A stretch of 64,000 nucleotides of DNA from Sarcocystis neurona (GCA_000727475.1 KL647308.1:372001-436000); one strand, 5' to 3'; shown: positions 47,201 through 58,326, counted from the stretch's first letter. Numbers and translations are program-made. Notes: generated from the letters alone by a model not told the origin.

Positions 47201-50200
47201 TGAATTGAAGGAAGCTTGCCTATTCTGTCCACTTGTGGAGATGCAGATGGGTAGGTCGCTGTCCAAGCGCGCTCTTGTCTGTTTCTTCTTCTCATGTCCG
47301 CCGTACCCCTACACATACGTAAATACGTAGAGAGACACGTGTGTAAATGTGGGTGTGTAAACGCGCATCACATGTACATATATGTTGTATGTGTATATGC
47401 ATGTATATATATGTATGTACATATACATGTGTGTATATCTGTATGTACGTATATATATTTGTCGAGGCTTTAAATTTCGCAGACAGTATCTGCTTCCCGG
47501 ATGCGACCTCGTTCGGTGACAGTGTATCCGCGTACGTCCTTACATATATGTGACATATATTATTTACGCTGCGGGCATGCAGGTCGCCATAGAAGGAGCA
47601 CTGTCGAAGCAGGCGATACGGCAGGCGCTAGGACGCGGCCTGAGACCGTCGGGGGATCTGCTGCCGTGGACGCTGTCGCAGCATTTCGTCGACGAAGACT
47701 TCGGCTGCCTCACTGGTGTAAGCGACTCCACAGCAGCAGGCAGCAGCAGCGGCAGCACGCAGCAGCAGCAGACGGCAGCAGCAGACGGCACCAGCAGACG
47801 ACAACGGCACACGGTAGCATCACATGGTAGCAGCAGACGGCAGCAGCAGGCAGCAGCAGCAGGCAACAGCTGCAGGCAACAGCAGCAGGCAACAGCAGCA
47901 GGCAGCAGCATCAGCAGACGACAGCAACACACGCCAGCAGCACGCAGCAGCAGACGCCAGCAGCAGAAGACTGCAGTAGGCGGCAGCAGCGGGGAGCAGC
48001 ACCGGCGGGAGACAGCGGCGGGAGACGGCAGCAGGTGCGGCGGCCACGTCAAGCAGCGCTTCAAGGCTCCACACGCTGGGGATGAAAGGTTTAGACGCAT
48101 GCGCGTATACTGCGTGTACCAGGAATGTGTGTGTGACTACAGGCCTGCCTGTTCTCTTTGCCCACGTCAGCTATCTAGAAAACGTCTAGAACTGTTGTAG
48201 TTAAATTTAATCTACGAGCGTGAAAATTTGTAAGTGTGTGCGTTTGTGTGAACACGTCTTTGCGATATATATATATATATATTTTACATGTATGTATATA
48301 TATACACACACATGCGATCTACGTAAATTCCGTATGTGTATACTTCTGTGTGAACATTTCTTTGGGACACTATATATATATATATGTATGTGTATGTATG
48401 TGTGTGGGGTATTGCTGCTGCAGGCACGCATTGTTCGCATTGCGTGTCACCCGTCTCTGCAACGCATGGGGTACGGCAGCGCGGCGCTGCAGCAGCTGAT
48501 CGAGTACTTCGAAAAGAAGAAAGTTACGTTGCAAGACCCGCTCTGCTGCTCGCCTGCTGTTGCTGGGCCTTCGGTAGCGGCTGCGGCAGGTTCTGACGAG
48601 GAGGAGGAAGAGAGCGACGAGGACGAGGCCGCAGCAGCAGCTGGAGACAGAGAGACAGAAGATGCCAACGCAGCAGAAGACCTAGGCGACGTTGCGGCTG
48701 CTGCGGCTGCTTGCAGTTCTCCGGCAGAAGCAGGTCGCGCTCGAAGAGAGTCCGATCTGTTAAACGGAGAAGGCAGAGCCTCGGGAGAAGCAGCAACAGC
48801 ACCGGCAGCAGGTGCGAACAGCAAGCTCAAGAAAGGACTGAAGAAGCCGGGAACAGCAGAAACGAGCAGCAGCGGCGCTTCCCCCCCGTCGCCTAGAAGC
48901 CGCAACACCAGCAGCACGTCGGCGTCTGCTGCTGCTGATGAGGCCGACACTTCTGCTGTTGGCGCCGACAGTTCTGCTGCGGATCCTGAAGCTGCTGCGG
49001 CGAAGGCATTTGTAGCGTCGCTTTCCCGCAAATCTCTCCGCAAGCGTAGCACGCTGCCTCCGCTGCTGCTCCCCTGCAGCAGCAGCCCCCCGGCGTTCCG
49101 AATCCACTACTTCGGCGTCGCCTTTGGCCTAACGGCGCAGCTCTTTCGCTTCTGGAATCGCAAACACTTCATACCGGTGTATCTGCGCCACGTTCCTACT
49201 GATGTGACCGGGGAGCACAGCTGTATCATGCTGCGTCCGGCCACTGCTGCTGCTGCTGCTCATCCCGTTGCTGCAGCCAATGCAGATCAGAGCGGGGACA
49301 CCAGTGGGGCTGCGCAGGTACGCCAGCCGTCCTGTGATCCACCTGTTTTTACTGATCTATTTGTGTAAGTACGTGCGCCTGCGTGTTCGTGTGGAGCTGC
49401 AGTCACTCCCTCGGCTGCTGTTGCTGCTGCTGCTCCCGCATGAGACCAGATGCTTCTGCTGGTGTCCTCCCGGTCGTCTTGCTGTTTCTGCTGCAGCTGA
49501 TGCGGCTGTCAGTGTCACGTGTATCATTACTGCGACTGCTGCTGCTGCTACTGCTGCTGCTGCCGATGCTGCTGCTGCTGATGCTGCTGATGCTGCTGCT
49601 GCTGATGCTGCTGCTGCCGCTAACGCTGCTGCTGCCGCTAACGCTGCTGCTGCTGCTAACGCTGCTGCTGCCGCTAACGCTGCTGCTGCCGCTAACGCTG
49701 CTGCTGCCGCTAACGCTGCTGCGGCTGCTGCTGCCGCTGCTGCCAGTGCGGGTGCTGCTGCCGGTGGGGCGGCTCGAGCTGCGGGTGGCGGTCCTGCTGG
49801 TGTTGCTGCTGCGGCTGCTGCGGGTACTGCTGCTGAGACACTACGGTTGTTGGTGCTGCTGCTGCTGCTGTCTTTATTACGGAGCGGCGAGTGTTGCTGC
49901 TGGTGCTGGTGCTGATATTCCTGCAGGAAGGGGGCGAGGGCTTGCTAGGCCGAGAAGATGGAAGCTGGATAGTGCCGTTCGCCGTTGATTTTCGCGCTCG
50001 ACTGCTGCAGCTGCTCGCGGGCTGCTTCCGCTCGCTGCCGTCTTCACTCTCTCTCTGTCTCATCAGCAGTGCTGCAGCAGCAGTCTGGAGGAAGAGAGGC
50101 AGCAGCAGCAGCAGCACGTCGTCCGCAGACTCAGGCGCATCAGAAGCAGCAGGCGCTGCGCAAACCTCCGCACACGATAATTCCGCTGCTGTTTTCCCTC

Positions 50201-51137
50201 CTGTCACTCTGAACAATGTGAGCTCTCTCATAAACGGAATATATACGCATGTGTTTACATATGTATATGTGTACATCCATAAACGTGCGTATACACGTCT
50301 ACTACGTACAAATACATATATGTATATAAGTACACGTGGTTAGATAGGTTCTGTACGCACGTACGTCTTCCGATCTCAACGACGTGGGCGTCTTACCGTG
50401 GACGTTATCATCATGGGCTTTCACGCGTGGGATACGTAACGTATCTATCTATCTAACCATATATATGTATATATATATATATAGAGAGAGAGAGAGGTAC
50501 CGATATAAATGTATAGAGGCGTATGCCTTTCCGTAGATAGGGAGTTTTAATGTACATGCACATGTGTATTAGAGGTCTGGGTACATGCGGCGGGGTAGGT
50601 GCTCATGGAGCTCACGAAAGAGAGTATGGCAAAGATTCTCGTGTGTCTGCGTAGCCCTGCACCTACCTTGCCCATGCATCTCTCTCACAGTATGTGTATA
50701 TATATATATATATATCTGTGTATGCACAGCTGAAGCATGTGCGTCTGTCTCTCTCTCTGTATATATATATAGCATATGTATCTGTACGCATATATATGCG
50801 TATATGTATGTATATGTCTGCAGCGCACCTCTATATTGACCGGCCGGTGCATGTGGCCACGCTGCTGTAATCCACACAGCCCCGCACGCGGGGATGTCTG
50901 CATTCGGACCCGCACGCGTCGGTATATCGACACGTAGATACACATGCTGCAGCCGGCTGCAGATATATGTAAATTTATACAAAGAGAGAGAGCGAGAGAA
51001 AGAAAGAGAGACACAGATGCACATGCTCCACATATACCTATACATACGTACATATATATATATATATACATGTGATATGTGTGTATATATATATATAGAT
51101 GGATACGTATGCTATATGTGTATATATACGTGTATAT

Positions 51138-51169
<32 letters not shown>

Positions 51170-54100
51170 ACGTATGCTATATATATCTATGTCTAGAGAG
51201 AGAGAGGTGCCTTTGCTCCGCCTGCGTGTATATATGTATATATATATGGGTGCGTATGTATACATGTATGTATACATGTATGTATGGTTTTCTCTGTATT
51301 CCGCAGGTGCGTGTGCATTACTCGACAGGTGCGACGTGCATGCCTGTCTCTGTCTCATTCCCCGCAGCAACATCCTTCGATGTGGTGTGTTTATTTAGAG
51401 ACGAGAACGTGTGTAGGCCGGGTGTTTGTGAACTACTTCTTCTTGCACATGCCTGCCTCTGCTGCTGCGGGCTACCAGTCGTTGAACTTCTATATGCCGC
51501 GGCGGGCTCCGTGACGAGCGCACTGCACTGCGTGTATATATATACGTCTCCGTCTCTGCGCTGTTGCGCTTGAGGAAGAAGTAACTTCGTAGACTTCTTT
51601 GTGCGGTGGAAGTCCATGCCTCCCTGGGGTGTACGTAAAAGTAGGTGGGGTTGTCCTCTTCGCAGGGCCTAGAGGCTTCTCGCGTATAAACCCGCAGTGG
51701 CAGAGAGAGGGGGGCAGGGAGGGGCCCCCTGCATCTGCTTCCTAAGTGTTGTTGCCAGACGAAAACCGACGTACAAATCCTGAGAAGCAGATCTTTCCTG
51801 CGGACACGTGTTAGTCGAAAAGTGTGGACGTGAACTCCATCGACGTGACGGAGAGGCGGCGCAGATTCTGAGGAGAACTCTCGCATATATGCGTGTGTAT
51901 GTGTGGGTGGGTGGGTGAGGGCGCATGCAGGGTATCGAGCTGATGGCGGCGTATGGACAGGAAAGTGACCACACAACAGTAGTAGAATCCCGGTGTCCCT
52001 GCCTGTCGGAGTAACACTTGCGCAAATATGCAGCAGCAATTCTACGGGCGGCCGCTGCTTCTTGCGGCCCCGGTTTGTTTCTGTTTTGCCCTCCCGTGTA
52101 TATGTACGTGCGCCTACACGTGCTTGTGTGTGCATGTTTTTTTAATGTGTGTACGGGGTGTGGATATTTGTATGTGTGCGGTATGCCCAGCAATGCGTTC
52201 GTCTTGGTCCTCTTCGACACTGGTGGCGACGGGCCGCTGTGAACGCTTTTCTTTGACAGTACCGCGTTTGTGTACGTGCGCAGCATGTTTGTGTCGCAGC
52301 AGCGCGACGCGTCCGCCTCGTTTTTTTCTCGCTGCGCAGCTGCTTCTCTTTTGCATAGGAGGGACGCGTCAGCAGCAGCAAAACGAGGGTTTACGTCATT
52401 CTTGCCGTGGAGTTCTCTGTTCGCTCTTTTTCCGTTCAGCTGCACGAGTTCCTCTCTGCTCACGACGTGCTCCGGCTACGGAAGTACGCGCAGCAGCTCG
52501 CAGATTTGCCGCTCATCCTCGATCTGCTGCCCACTCTTGCGGCGCTCTTCTTCAACGACCGACTGCCTGCCGCTGTTACTCTCTCTCCACTGCAGCAGGC
52601 AGTTCTCCTTGCCGTCGGGGCTCAGCGCAAAAACCGTACGTTTCCCCCACGCGTTTTCCGCATGCGCGACGTTCTCTCACTTACACGCGCATATATACTT
52701 GTTATCGAAGATGTGCGCCCGCACGCCCTTACATATGCGTGTGTAGGACTAGAGCGACAAGTAGAGAGGCTCGCGCGTAGGCGCAGCAACGGGGGGCGTC
52801 TGCATCGGTGTATGTACACGTGGGAAAGACACACACACAAGGACACGTAGAAATGGGTAGAAGCAAATGAGTGGTTCATGCGCGTGCAGTCCACGGGTGC
52901 CCCCGCGACCGGAGGACGCGTAAGCGCGTGTATTTACAAGGTCTATATAGATATGGATCTCCCTTGAATAGTCACATCATATGCAGACACGCAGCTTACC
53001 CCACCGCTGCATGTCCGGGAAAGCTTTTTATGCGATGAAGTATACAGGCGCATGGATGAAGAAACTTTTATGTGCTTGTCTGGTATGTCTACATTCGTAT
53101 GTGTGTATATGTGCGTGTATTTCGTATGTGTATACATGTCTATATGCAGAGATGCAGCATCTTGCACGTGTCTTTTTCCGTTTCCACGGGAATGTTGTTG
53201 CTGCGTTTCGTCTCACCCGCTGTCGGGACCGCCATCTTTGGCCCACGCAGCAGTAAGACGAGTAGGCATTTTGACCTGCACGCCGCTGGCAAGGTGATGG
53301 TCTGGAGAGGGGAGGAAGGGAGCGCAGGGCAGGGCGGCATGATTTGCCTGCGGCTGCCCAGAACGGAGCCACTTTGGCCTGTTTTTGGCTCCGCCAAAAG
53401 CGGCTTTTTGATGTGAGCGAGGCAACGCGTCTGCGCCGTCACCTTTCTCCTGTGTACATATACGTTAGGAGCACCAAGAAAAGGTCTCTCCGTTTCCAAG
53501 TAGTCGTTAAAAGGGTCTTCCTTGAACACGGTCGCGCCTCTCGCGGAGACCAGGGGGGAGGAGTCGACGATTGCGTGGCTTCTGCTGCTGCTGCTATTGG
53601 CGCGTCTCGTCCGCGCATCTGTGGATAGCTGAATTATCCCTCTCCTGTGTGTAACTCCTATGTGTGTGCGCGTCGTGCTGCGTTTCTCTCTGGAAGAGCA
53701 GCGGCGTCCAACTCAGATAGAAGACTTTCTGTGTGGAGGTGAAGGTGTATTTGTACGCGGACATTGGTAGTCAGCACTGATTCCTAGGGGAAGCGCGAAG
53801 GGTCCAGACGCTGCAGTGCCCTGTGACAGGGTGTAGCGGGTGGTGCGATGCATTTGATCCACCTAGACAGGCCAACAGAGAGAAGGAGAGATGGGAAGCG
53901 CCACGACGCTGACCCGCCAGACGAGCATCCACACACACCCACCCGTACACTTGGGACACGCATACCGGTGTATATCTTTTCCACGGGTGAGACAGACGTT
54001 CCGCAGCCGAGCAACGCGTGTGCGGGTGGTAATCTCTGCACACGGCTGAATCTAGAGATGTAGATGCGTGGGGTCACCACGACGTGCGGCAGCGATCCCT

Positions 54101-57100
54101 GCATCTGGGTGTCTCTTCTGCGTGACACTGAGCATCTGCTGCAGCGGACGTCGTGGCGACGGAGTACAACATCCCGTACAACCAGACGCTGGCGCTGTTG
54201 AGCAAGACGGTGCACAAGTTCTCCTCCTTCTTCCAGGTGAGACGACGGGTCCTGCGTGCAGTGTGGCGGGTGACGGGGAATCGTGGGTCCCAGCACAAAG
54301 GGGAATGCGTGGGCGGGGATCTTGTTGGCGAGTCAGACGCGCGAGGCGCGGGGGGAGGCGTACGCACACACACACACACAGATGCTGCAGCAGCAGCAGC
54401 AGGTGGAGGAGGAGGAGAGCACAGCAGCAAGAGCAGAAACAGGAGGTGCAGCAGCAGCGGGCGTGGCAGCAGGAGCAGCAGCATGAGCAGGAACAGGGAC
54501 AAAAGCGAGCAGGTGCTGCAGTTGCTGCTGCCGTTGCTGTTGTTGCTGGGATGTCGATGCCGTGTAGCTGGGGGCTCACTCCAGGTGCCGCGCAGTTGCT
54601 GCTGCCGGTGGTGCCACTGTTGCAACTCCTGCACCTCCGCTGCTGCGGCCGTTGCGGCGGCCGCTGTTGGTGCTTTTCTCGGCGCTGCTGCTGGTGGTGT
54701 TGCTGACGGTGCTGTGGGCAGCTGCTTCTGCCAGTGCTGTGCACTTGCTGCCAGATGTCTATCTCATGTTGCTGCTGTGGGGCTACCATGCTGCCGCTGC
54801 TGTTGCTGTCGTGTAGCGCATGCAAGAAGAAGCGGTCGCTGCAGAAGTGGAGCAGCAGTGGGGACGACCAGCCCAGCGTCTCGTAGTCGAGGGAGGGGAC
54901 GCTCTACTTGGAGAGCTTCCTCCGCAGTCGTTTGCGGAAGAGCTGCAAGAGAGCAGCAGAACGGTCAACAGGCTGCAGAAGGAGGAACTGCAGCAACTAA
55001 TCAATTCCTTTGGGAAAGATGCCGTCGGGGTGAGAACCGTGTTGCTTCATATGTATATGTATGTACGTGTCGCGGTGCAAGTACGTAAAAGCATCTTGAC
55101 GCAGATGTATGAATGCGAAATTGTAGGTATGCGTGTACATATAGGTGTACACGCGTATATACATACGTACGCACATATATATATATACGCGTGTGCCTGT
55201 AAATACTCATAAATATATATGCACACTTGTGGGTATATATATATAGGTAGAAATATGTACATGTATATACGTATAAATGTATATGCACACGTGGATATGT
55301 GAAGGTAGAAATATGTGCATGTATAAACGTAAAAATATGTACACACGTGTATATATATATGTATATGTGGGTGGAGATGTAGAGGTGTAGGTACGTGTCT
55401 GAACAGATAAGCTATTATATACAAGACACGGAGGGAAGTCTCTAGTGGGCTGCAAAAGGAGAATCGGGGCCCCACGTGCCCGACAGCTGATGTCGTAGTG
55501 AAACGTTGTGCATCCGTGCCCATGTTCAGGCAGATATATATAGATATGTGTGTATATGTATGTATATATATCACTATATTCCTGTGTATGTCTACGCATG
55601 GAAATCCGCGCCTACGTGTATGTATATCGCCGTAGATTAGTAGGCGGGCGTCAGAGACGAACAGCAGTAAGTGAAGAAGAAGGTGAAGGGGAACCAGCAC
55701 GTCCGTAGGCCAGTGCAGCCTGGGTGAAGGTATCACAGGGCGTTATTACGTACATTGATATATGTACACATGTATGGGTAATCGCACATGTTGAATTCAT
55801 CTACTTTTGTGGACACGCATATATATATATATATTGTCTGTGACTCTCGGCTTGTACTTGCCTTGTACTTCGTTGTTCACTTGTGCGTCTCGTTGTACAT
55901 CGATGTACGGTTGGCTGGTCATTTGTACGCAGTCAAGGTATACGTAAGTTTGTCTGTGTATCTATCTGTACATACGCGTACGTAATATATATATATATGT
56001 GGTGTATCCGTCTACTTTGTATGAGTATATAGATAAAAGTGTACATATTTGCCTGTGCATGCAGAACCTTTTGCGTGTGCGTTGGCGTGTGTACGTTCAT
56101 AAGTCTCTCTTCACCTGTGTCCAAGTGTTTCCTCATGCAGATCTGCTACAGATACATATTCATCTCAGTACGCAAGTACGTATATACAAATATACACACT
56201 CATATGTGAATGCGTCTGTTGACTGACGTGAGTTCGTTTTTGAAACCGTACACTCGTATACGTATTAGCGTTGACGTGCGTGTGTATGTGTGTGTATGTA
56301 TAGGGGAGTGGGCATCTAACGTCGTCAACTGCCGAAGTTAACTGATCTACGTATATGTGTACACGTGTATGTACGTGTGCGTCAGTCTCGTCGTCTGTAT
56401 TGATGTACGTGCGTGTATCTATATCTACAAAGAGACACATATGTATGTATGCGGGGGTCCTGCAACGTTAGATAGGTGCACCTCTACCTTTTTTGGCTGG
56501 GAGGGGACGGGGTCGCTTTTCCCGTGGAAATGCAGGAGCCAGTGCTGGAGGCACCGGCCAATAACGCGTGTGTGCAGTGCCTGTCTCTCGTTTTATTCCC
56601 TGACGATGTGCCTCTGTTTTCTTCTCGTTGCACTGTGTCTTTTGCAATTTTTCTTCGCGTGACTGACGCACAGGAATTTTCCATGGAGAGCATCAGCAAC
56701 GACGATTTCAAAGCGGCCCTCCGAGGCCGGTGCCCCGGTGCAACACCAGATTGTGAGTGCCCTTCCGTTTCCATATTTCTCCGCTGAAGCTATCATCTGT
56801 ACAGGAGTATGTACACGTGATTGCACTCGCAGAAAGAAAGACGTTTGTGGGTGTGTCTTACTTATTTAGACCTCTGTCTGCAAAACGTAAACTCAGGCGT
56901 CTCAGCGCCCACTTAAGAATCCTCCTGTGTGTACACGTCGTACTGTAACAGCACGTGTGTATGCATATATTTTTACCTTTGTGTTGACATTGATGCCTGC
57001 ATGTATATGGAGGCGGAGATCACTCGTCTATATCTGCACGTCTACATCAGTGCGTCCACACGAATAGATGTGTACGTGATGTACATACGTGACGCAACAA

Positions 57101-58132
57101 GCAGATGTATATGGATACAGACACTCCTATGTATACAGTTATATACGTCTACGTAAGTCTCTCATGTCTACTGCGTATCAGCACTCATGTATATCTTTGT
57201 AGATACATACACGTGTGTATATATATATATATGTATATATGTGTGTCCGTCTTCTGTGTATGCGTATATACACCTACGTACAGGGTAGATACGGGTTAAC
57301 ACATGTGTATAGCCAGTATGTAGAAGCTTGTTACTACGAGTGTCACTATCAGCAGACGTGGGCTCACGTAGATCTGTCTACTGCTTATAAACGCCTACGT
57401 GTGTGTATATATATACGCGTGTGTAGATCTTCCATGTGAATGTCCAGGTATATGCGTGTGTACGCGTGTGTGCATGCGTGCGGTGTATGTGTCGGTTTAT
57501 CCTTGTGTACAGGTGCCTATGTAGAAGGCAATTACTACAAGTGCCAGTGTCAGCAGACGTGGTGGTGGGGCGAGACTATATATGCTGTCACTTCCGCACT
57601 CCCATGTTTGTACAGGTGTGTATGTATGTGGTTGCACACTCGCTTTGTACGTTTGTTTAAAGGAGCACCGGGACGCACAAGTGCGTACTGCGGTTGCTTC
57701 ACCGACGTGTGCAGCTCTACGTATTCCTACGGTTGCACGTGTCTATAATAAGTTCACTGGCAGCACGCGACTACGGGCAGGCGAAAGTGTACCTGTGCAA
57801 GTCGATGAAAGCTGAATAAGCTAATGTTTATGCATCACGTACGCTTGTATATGTATACGTAGGCATATATATGTGTATGTCTGTATGTGTGTATGTCCAT
57901 ATGTGTGGATTTATTTTCGTGTATGTGTATTTATTTCATTCACGTGACGTACGTGTCACACTGTGATTCGCTGCCATCAGCTTCGACGGTGCTGTCGCTG
58001 AAACGTAAGAACTTCGCGAAAGATTATCAGGCACGGAAGAGCAGCAGCAGCAGTGCCGCGCAAGCAGCAGGCCCGAAGGCGGAGGGAAACAGCGGCAGGA
58101 AGCAGCTCAAGAGAAAACGAGCAAAAGCGTGA
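38135..58132 (+). CDS. NAT10: RNA cytidine acetyltransferase (NAT10/Kre33/TmcA family)
   Basis: Twelve exons: 38135..39595, 41896..42304, 44305..44561, 46427..46669, 47583..47717, 48424..49317, 49927..50217, 52440..52635, 54145..54236, 54817..55029, 56674..56752, 57981..58132. They give 4422 coding bases, 1473 aa, all phases matching. The family uses ATP and acetyl-CoA to make N4-acetylcytidine in 18S rRNA and tRNAs and acts in the nucleolus. The start MRKRVDPRVKTL is the family start. VLWCYKKDLGFSSHRKKR follows. The helicase part has Walker A GRGKS (446-450) and Walker B LLVIDEA (605-611), then FGPYVVLFSSTVNGYEGTGR. The GNAT part has SHYKNSPNDLLLLADAPAH, SGDLLPWT and acetyl-CoA loop RMGYG (849-853), then LTAQLFRFWNRKHFIPVYLR and TGEHSCIML. 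The tail ends KRKRAKA. It is about 450 residues longer than the human protein because of Ala/Gln/Ser inserts and an acidic insert of about 180 residues after the acetyl-CoA loop. The identification is secure; small exons 9-11 are supported by phase and weaker similarity. Confidence 0.95.
39630..40470. repeat. CAG-rich tracts in NAT10 intron 1
   Basis: Irregular CAG/GCAGCAG clusters (for example 39651-39670, 39825-39845, 39965-39985, 40320-40340) produce long open frames on both strands that are not exons, because exons 1 and 2 join exactly in phase. Confidence 0.7.
41225..41243. repeat. (TG)n microsatellite in NAT10 intron 1
   Basis: A run of about nine TG units. Confidence 0.9.
41896..42304 (+). 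CDS. NAT10: NAT10 exon 2
   Basis: After CGCTGCTGCAG the frame reads GLTAVGLKEHVDFTLK, the counterpart of the family's 'KGFDAL-Y-EH-DY'. It ends with Walker B and ALF, donor TTTG|GTAAGA, phase 1. It contains an Ala/Gly/Ser insert. Confidence 0.93.
42380..42585. repeat. Three-copy minisatellite in NAT10 intron 2
   Basis: CATATTCCTGTGTCTCTGAG recurs at about 42389, 42506 and (as CATATTCGTGCGTCTCTGAG) 42555, followed by TACRWRTGTTTGT-like sequence. Confidence 0.65.
43210..43232. repeat. (AT)n microsatellite in NAT10 intron 2
   Basis: A perfect AT run of 23 bases. Confidence 0.9.
44215..44240. repeat. (CA)n microsatellite in NAT10 intron 2
   Basis: A perfect CA run of 26 bases, about 65 bases before exon 3. 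Confidence 0.9.
44305..44561 (+). CDS. NAT10: NAT10 exon 3
   Basis: The acceptor is GCTTTTTTTATCAG. GGG restores the Gly before PYVVLFSSTVNGYEGTGRA. The exon ends QPPKLSQ at CAG|GTAGCC, phase 0. Confidence 0.93.
45770..46065. repeat. Minisatellite, unit about 115 bp, in NAT10 intron 3
   Basis: Three diverged copies share AGAGAGGTAGGCAGACAGAC, then TACACYTGTGYAGATCGATAG and GTGTAGAGAGAGAGATA-like sequence (landmarks about 45850, 45948 and 46034). Confidence 0.6.
46427..46669 (+). CDS. NAT10: NAT10 exon 4
   Basis: The exon encodes CSLYLVDRDALFSYH and FVSSHYKNSPNDLLLLADAP, highly conserved in the family. The donor is ATACAA|GTACGT, phase 0. Confidence 0.95.
47583..47717 (+). CDS. NAT10: NAT10 exon 5
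   Basis: The exon encodes VAIEGALSKQAIRQAL, SGDLLPWTLSQHF and DFGCLTG. The donor is ACTGGT|GTAAGC, phase 0. Confidence 0.92.
47730..48020. repeat. CAG/GCAGCA tract in NAT10 intron 5
   Basis: About 290 bases of GCAGCAGCAGGCAAC-like repeats begin just after the exon 5 donor. All three plus frames and the minus strand are mostly open here, which explains the long shadow frames. Confidence 0.8.
48424..49317 (+). CDS. NAT10: NAT10 exon 6
   Basis: The largest internal exon carries the acetyl-CoA loop, a long Glu/Asp/Ala/Ser insert, LPPLLLPC, and the end of the GNAT domain TGEHSCIML. The donor is GCGCAG|GTACGC, phase 0. Read-through stops at 49368. Confidence 0.95.
49530..49722. repeat. CTG tract with 18-bp minisatellite in NAT10 intron 6
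   Basis: CTG/GAT triplets grade into about six copies of CTGCTGCTGCCGCTAACG. The plus frame reads repeated Ala4-Asn, but it is not in frame with exons 6 or 7. Confidence 0.85.
49927..50217 (+). CDS. NAT10: NAT10 exon 7
   Basis: After TATTCCTGCAG the frame reads EGGEGLLGREDGSWIVPFAV, then DFRARLLQLLAGCFRSL, matching the family's 'DFRRRFLALLSY-F'. A Ser/Ala insert follows. The donor is AACAAT|GTGAGC, phase 0. Confidence 0.88.
51085..51190. repeat. GATA-type microsatellite with two-copy flank in NAT10 intron 7
   Basis: ATAGATAGATAGATAGATAC and an upstream ATAGATGGATAC are each followed by GTATGCTATAT, about 65 bases apart. Confidence 0.6.
52440..52635 (+). CDS. NAT10: NAT10 exon 8
   Basis: The acceptor is TTTTTCCGTTCAG. 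The frame reads LHEFLSAHDVLRLRKYAQQL, then LPLILDLLPTLAALFFND, matching the C-terminal 'DLKRLE-Y--N-VDYH-I-D--P'. The donor is AACC|GTACGT, phase 1. Confidence 0.92.
54145..54236 (+). CDS. NAT10: NAT10 exon 9
   Basis: CG completes Pro; then DVVATEYNIPYNQTLALLSK and a phase-0 donor TTCCAG|GTGAGA. This is equivalent to the 'LPSGQLMGLFNRIIRK' helix region. Confidence 0.85.
54817..55029 (+). CDS. NAT10: NAT10 exon 10
   Basis: The acceptor is GTTGCTGTCGTGTAG. The frame reads RMQEEAVAAEVEQQWGR, then an acidic/Gln-rich stretch ending NSFGKDAVG at a GTGAGA donor, phase 0. Similarity here is loose. Confidence 0.75.
55190..55400. repeat. Minisatellite, unit about 75 bp, in NAT10 intron 10
   Basis: GGTAGAAATATGTACATGTAT recurs as GGTAGAAATATGTGCATGTAT about 66 bases later. 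Both are followed by ACGTAWAAATRTAYAYRCAC-type sequence and GTGGRTAT. Confidence 0.7.
56674..56752 (+). CDS. NAT10: NAT10 exon 11
   Basis: After ACTGACGCACAG the frame reads EFSMESISNDDFKAALRG, comparable to the family's 'MDLSEYIIRGDDEEW'. It ends CAGATT|GTGAGT, phase 1. Confidence 0.8.
57310..57620. repeat. Two-copy diverged repeat, spacing about 205 bp, in NAT10 intron 11
   Basis: TATGTAGAAGCTTGTTACTA...CAGCAGACGTGG (about 57319-57362) matches TATGTAGAAGGCAATTACTA...CAGCAGACGTGG (about 57520-57563). Confidence 0.6.
57981..58132 (+). CDS. NAT10: NAT10 exon 12 (Lys-rich tail)
   Basis: CT completes Ser; then STVLSLKRKNFAKDYQARK, a Ser run, and KQLKRKRAKA before TGA. This is the usual basic nucleolar tail of the family. 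Confidence 0.88.
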
Positions 58133-58326
58133 CAGCGGAGACAGAGCGGCGGGATTCGGCTGAAGAACCAGACAAAGAAGTCGTCTTCCTATTCACAATT
58201 TCCTCAGTGTGTAGTCGACTGCGGGCATTTGATACTTGTCTAAACGAGGACAAGTGTGTGCACTGGACATATGTACTTATCGACGAATCTTCTAGTATGC
58301 TTACCTGTATTTCCACTTGTCCATAG

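Noticed and set aside
47550..48200. Extended plus frame continuing past NAT10 exon 5
   Set aside because: Only 47583-47717 carries family sequence. The rest is CAG-tract Gln/Ser/Arg repeat past a good GTAAGC donor, and exon 6 joins in phase.
48447..49052. Minus-strand frame of 201 codons
   Set aside because: It is the antisense shadow of the Ala/Ser/Glu insert in NAT10 exon 6.
49268..49915. Plus-strand frame of 215 codons with Ala4-Asn repeats
   Set aside because: It lies between NAT10 exons 6 and 7 in a different frame, and is explained by the CTG-type minisatellite.
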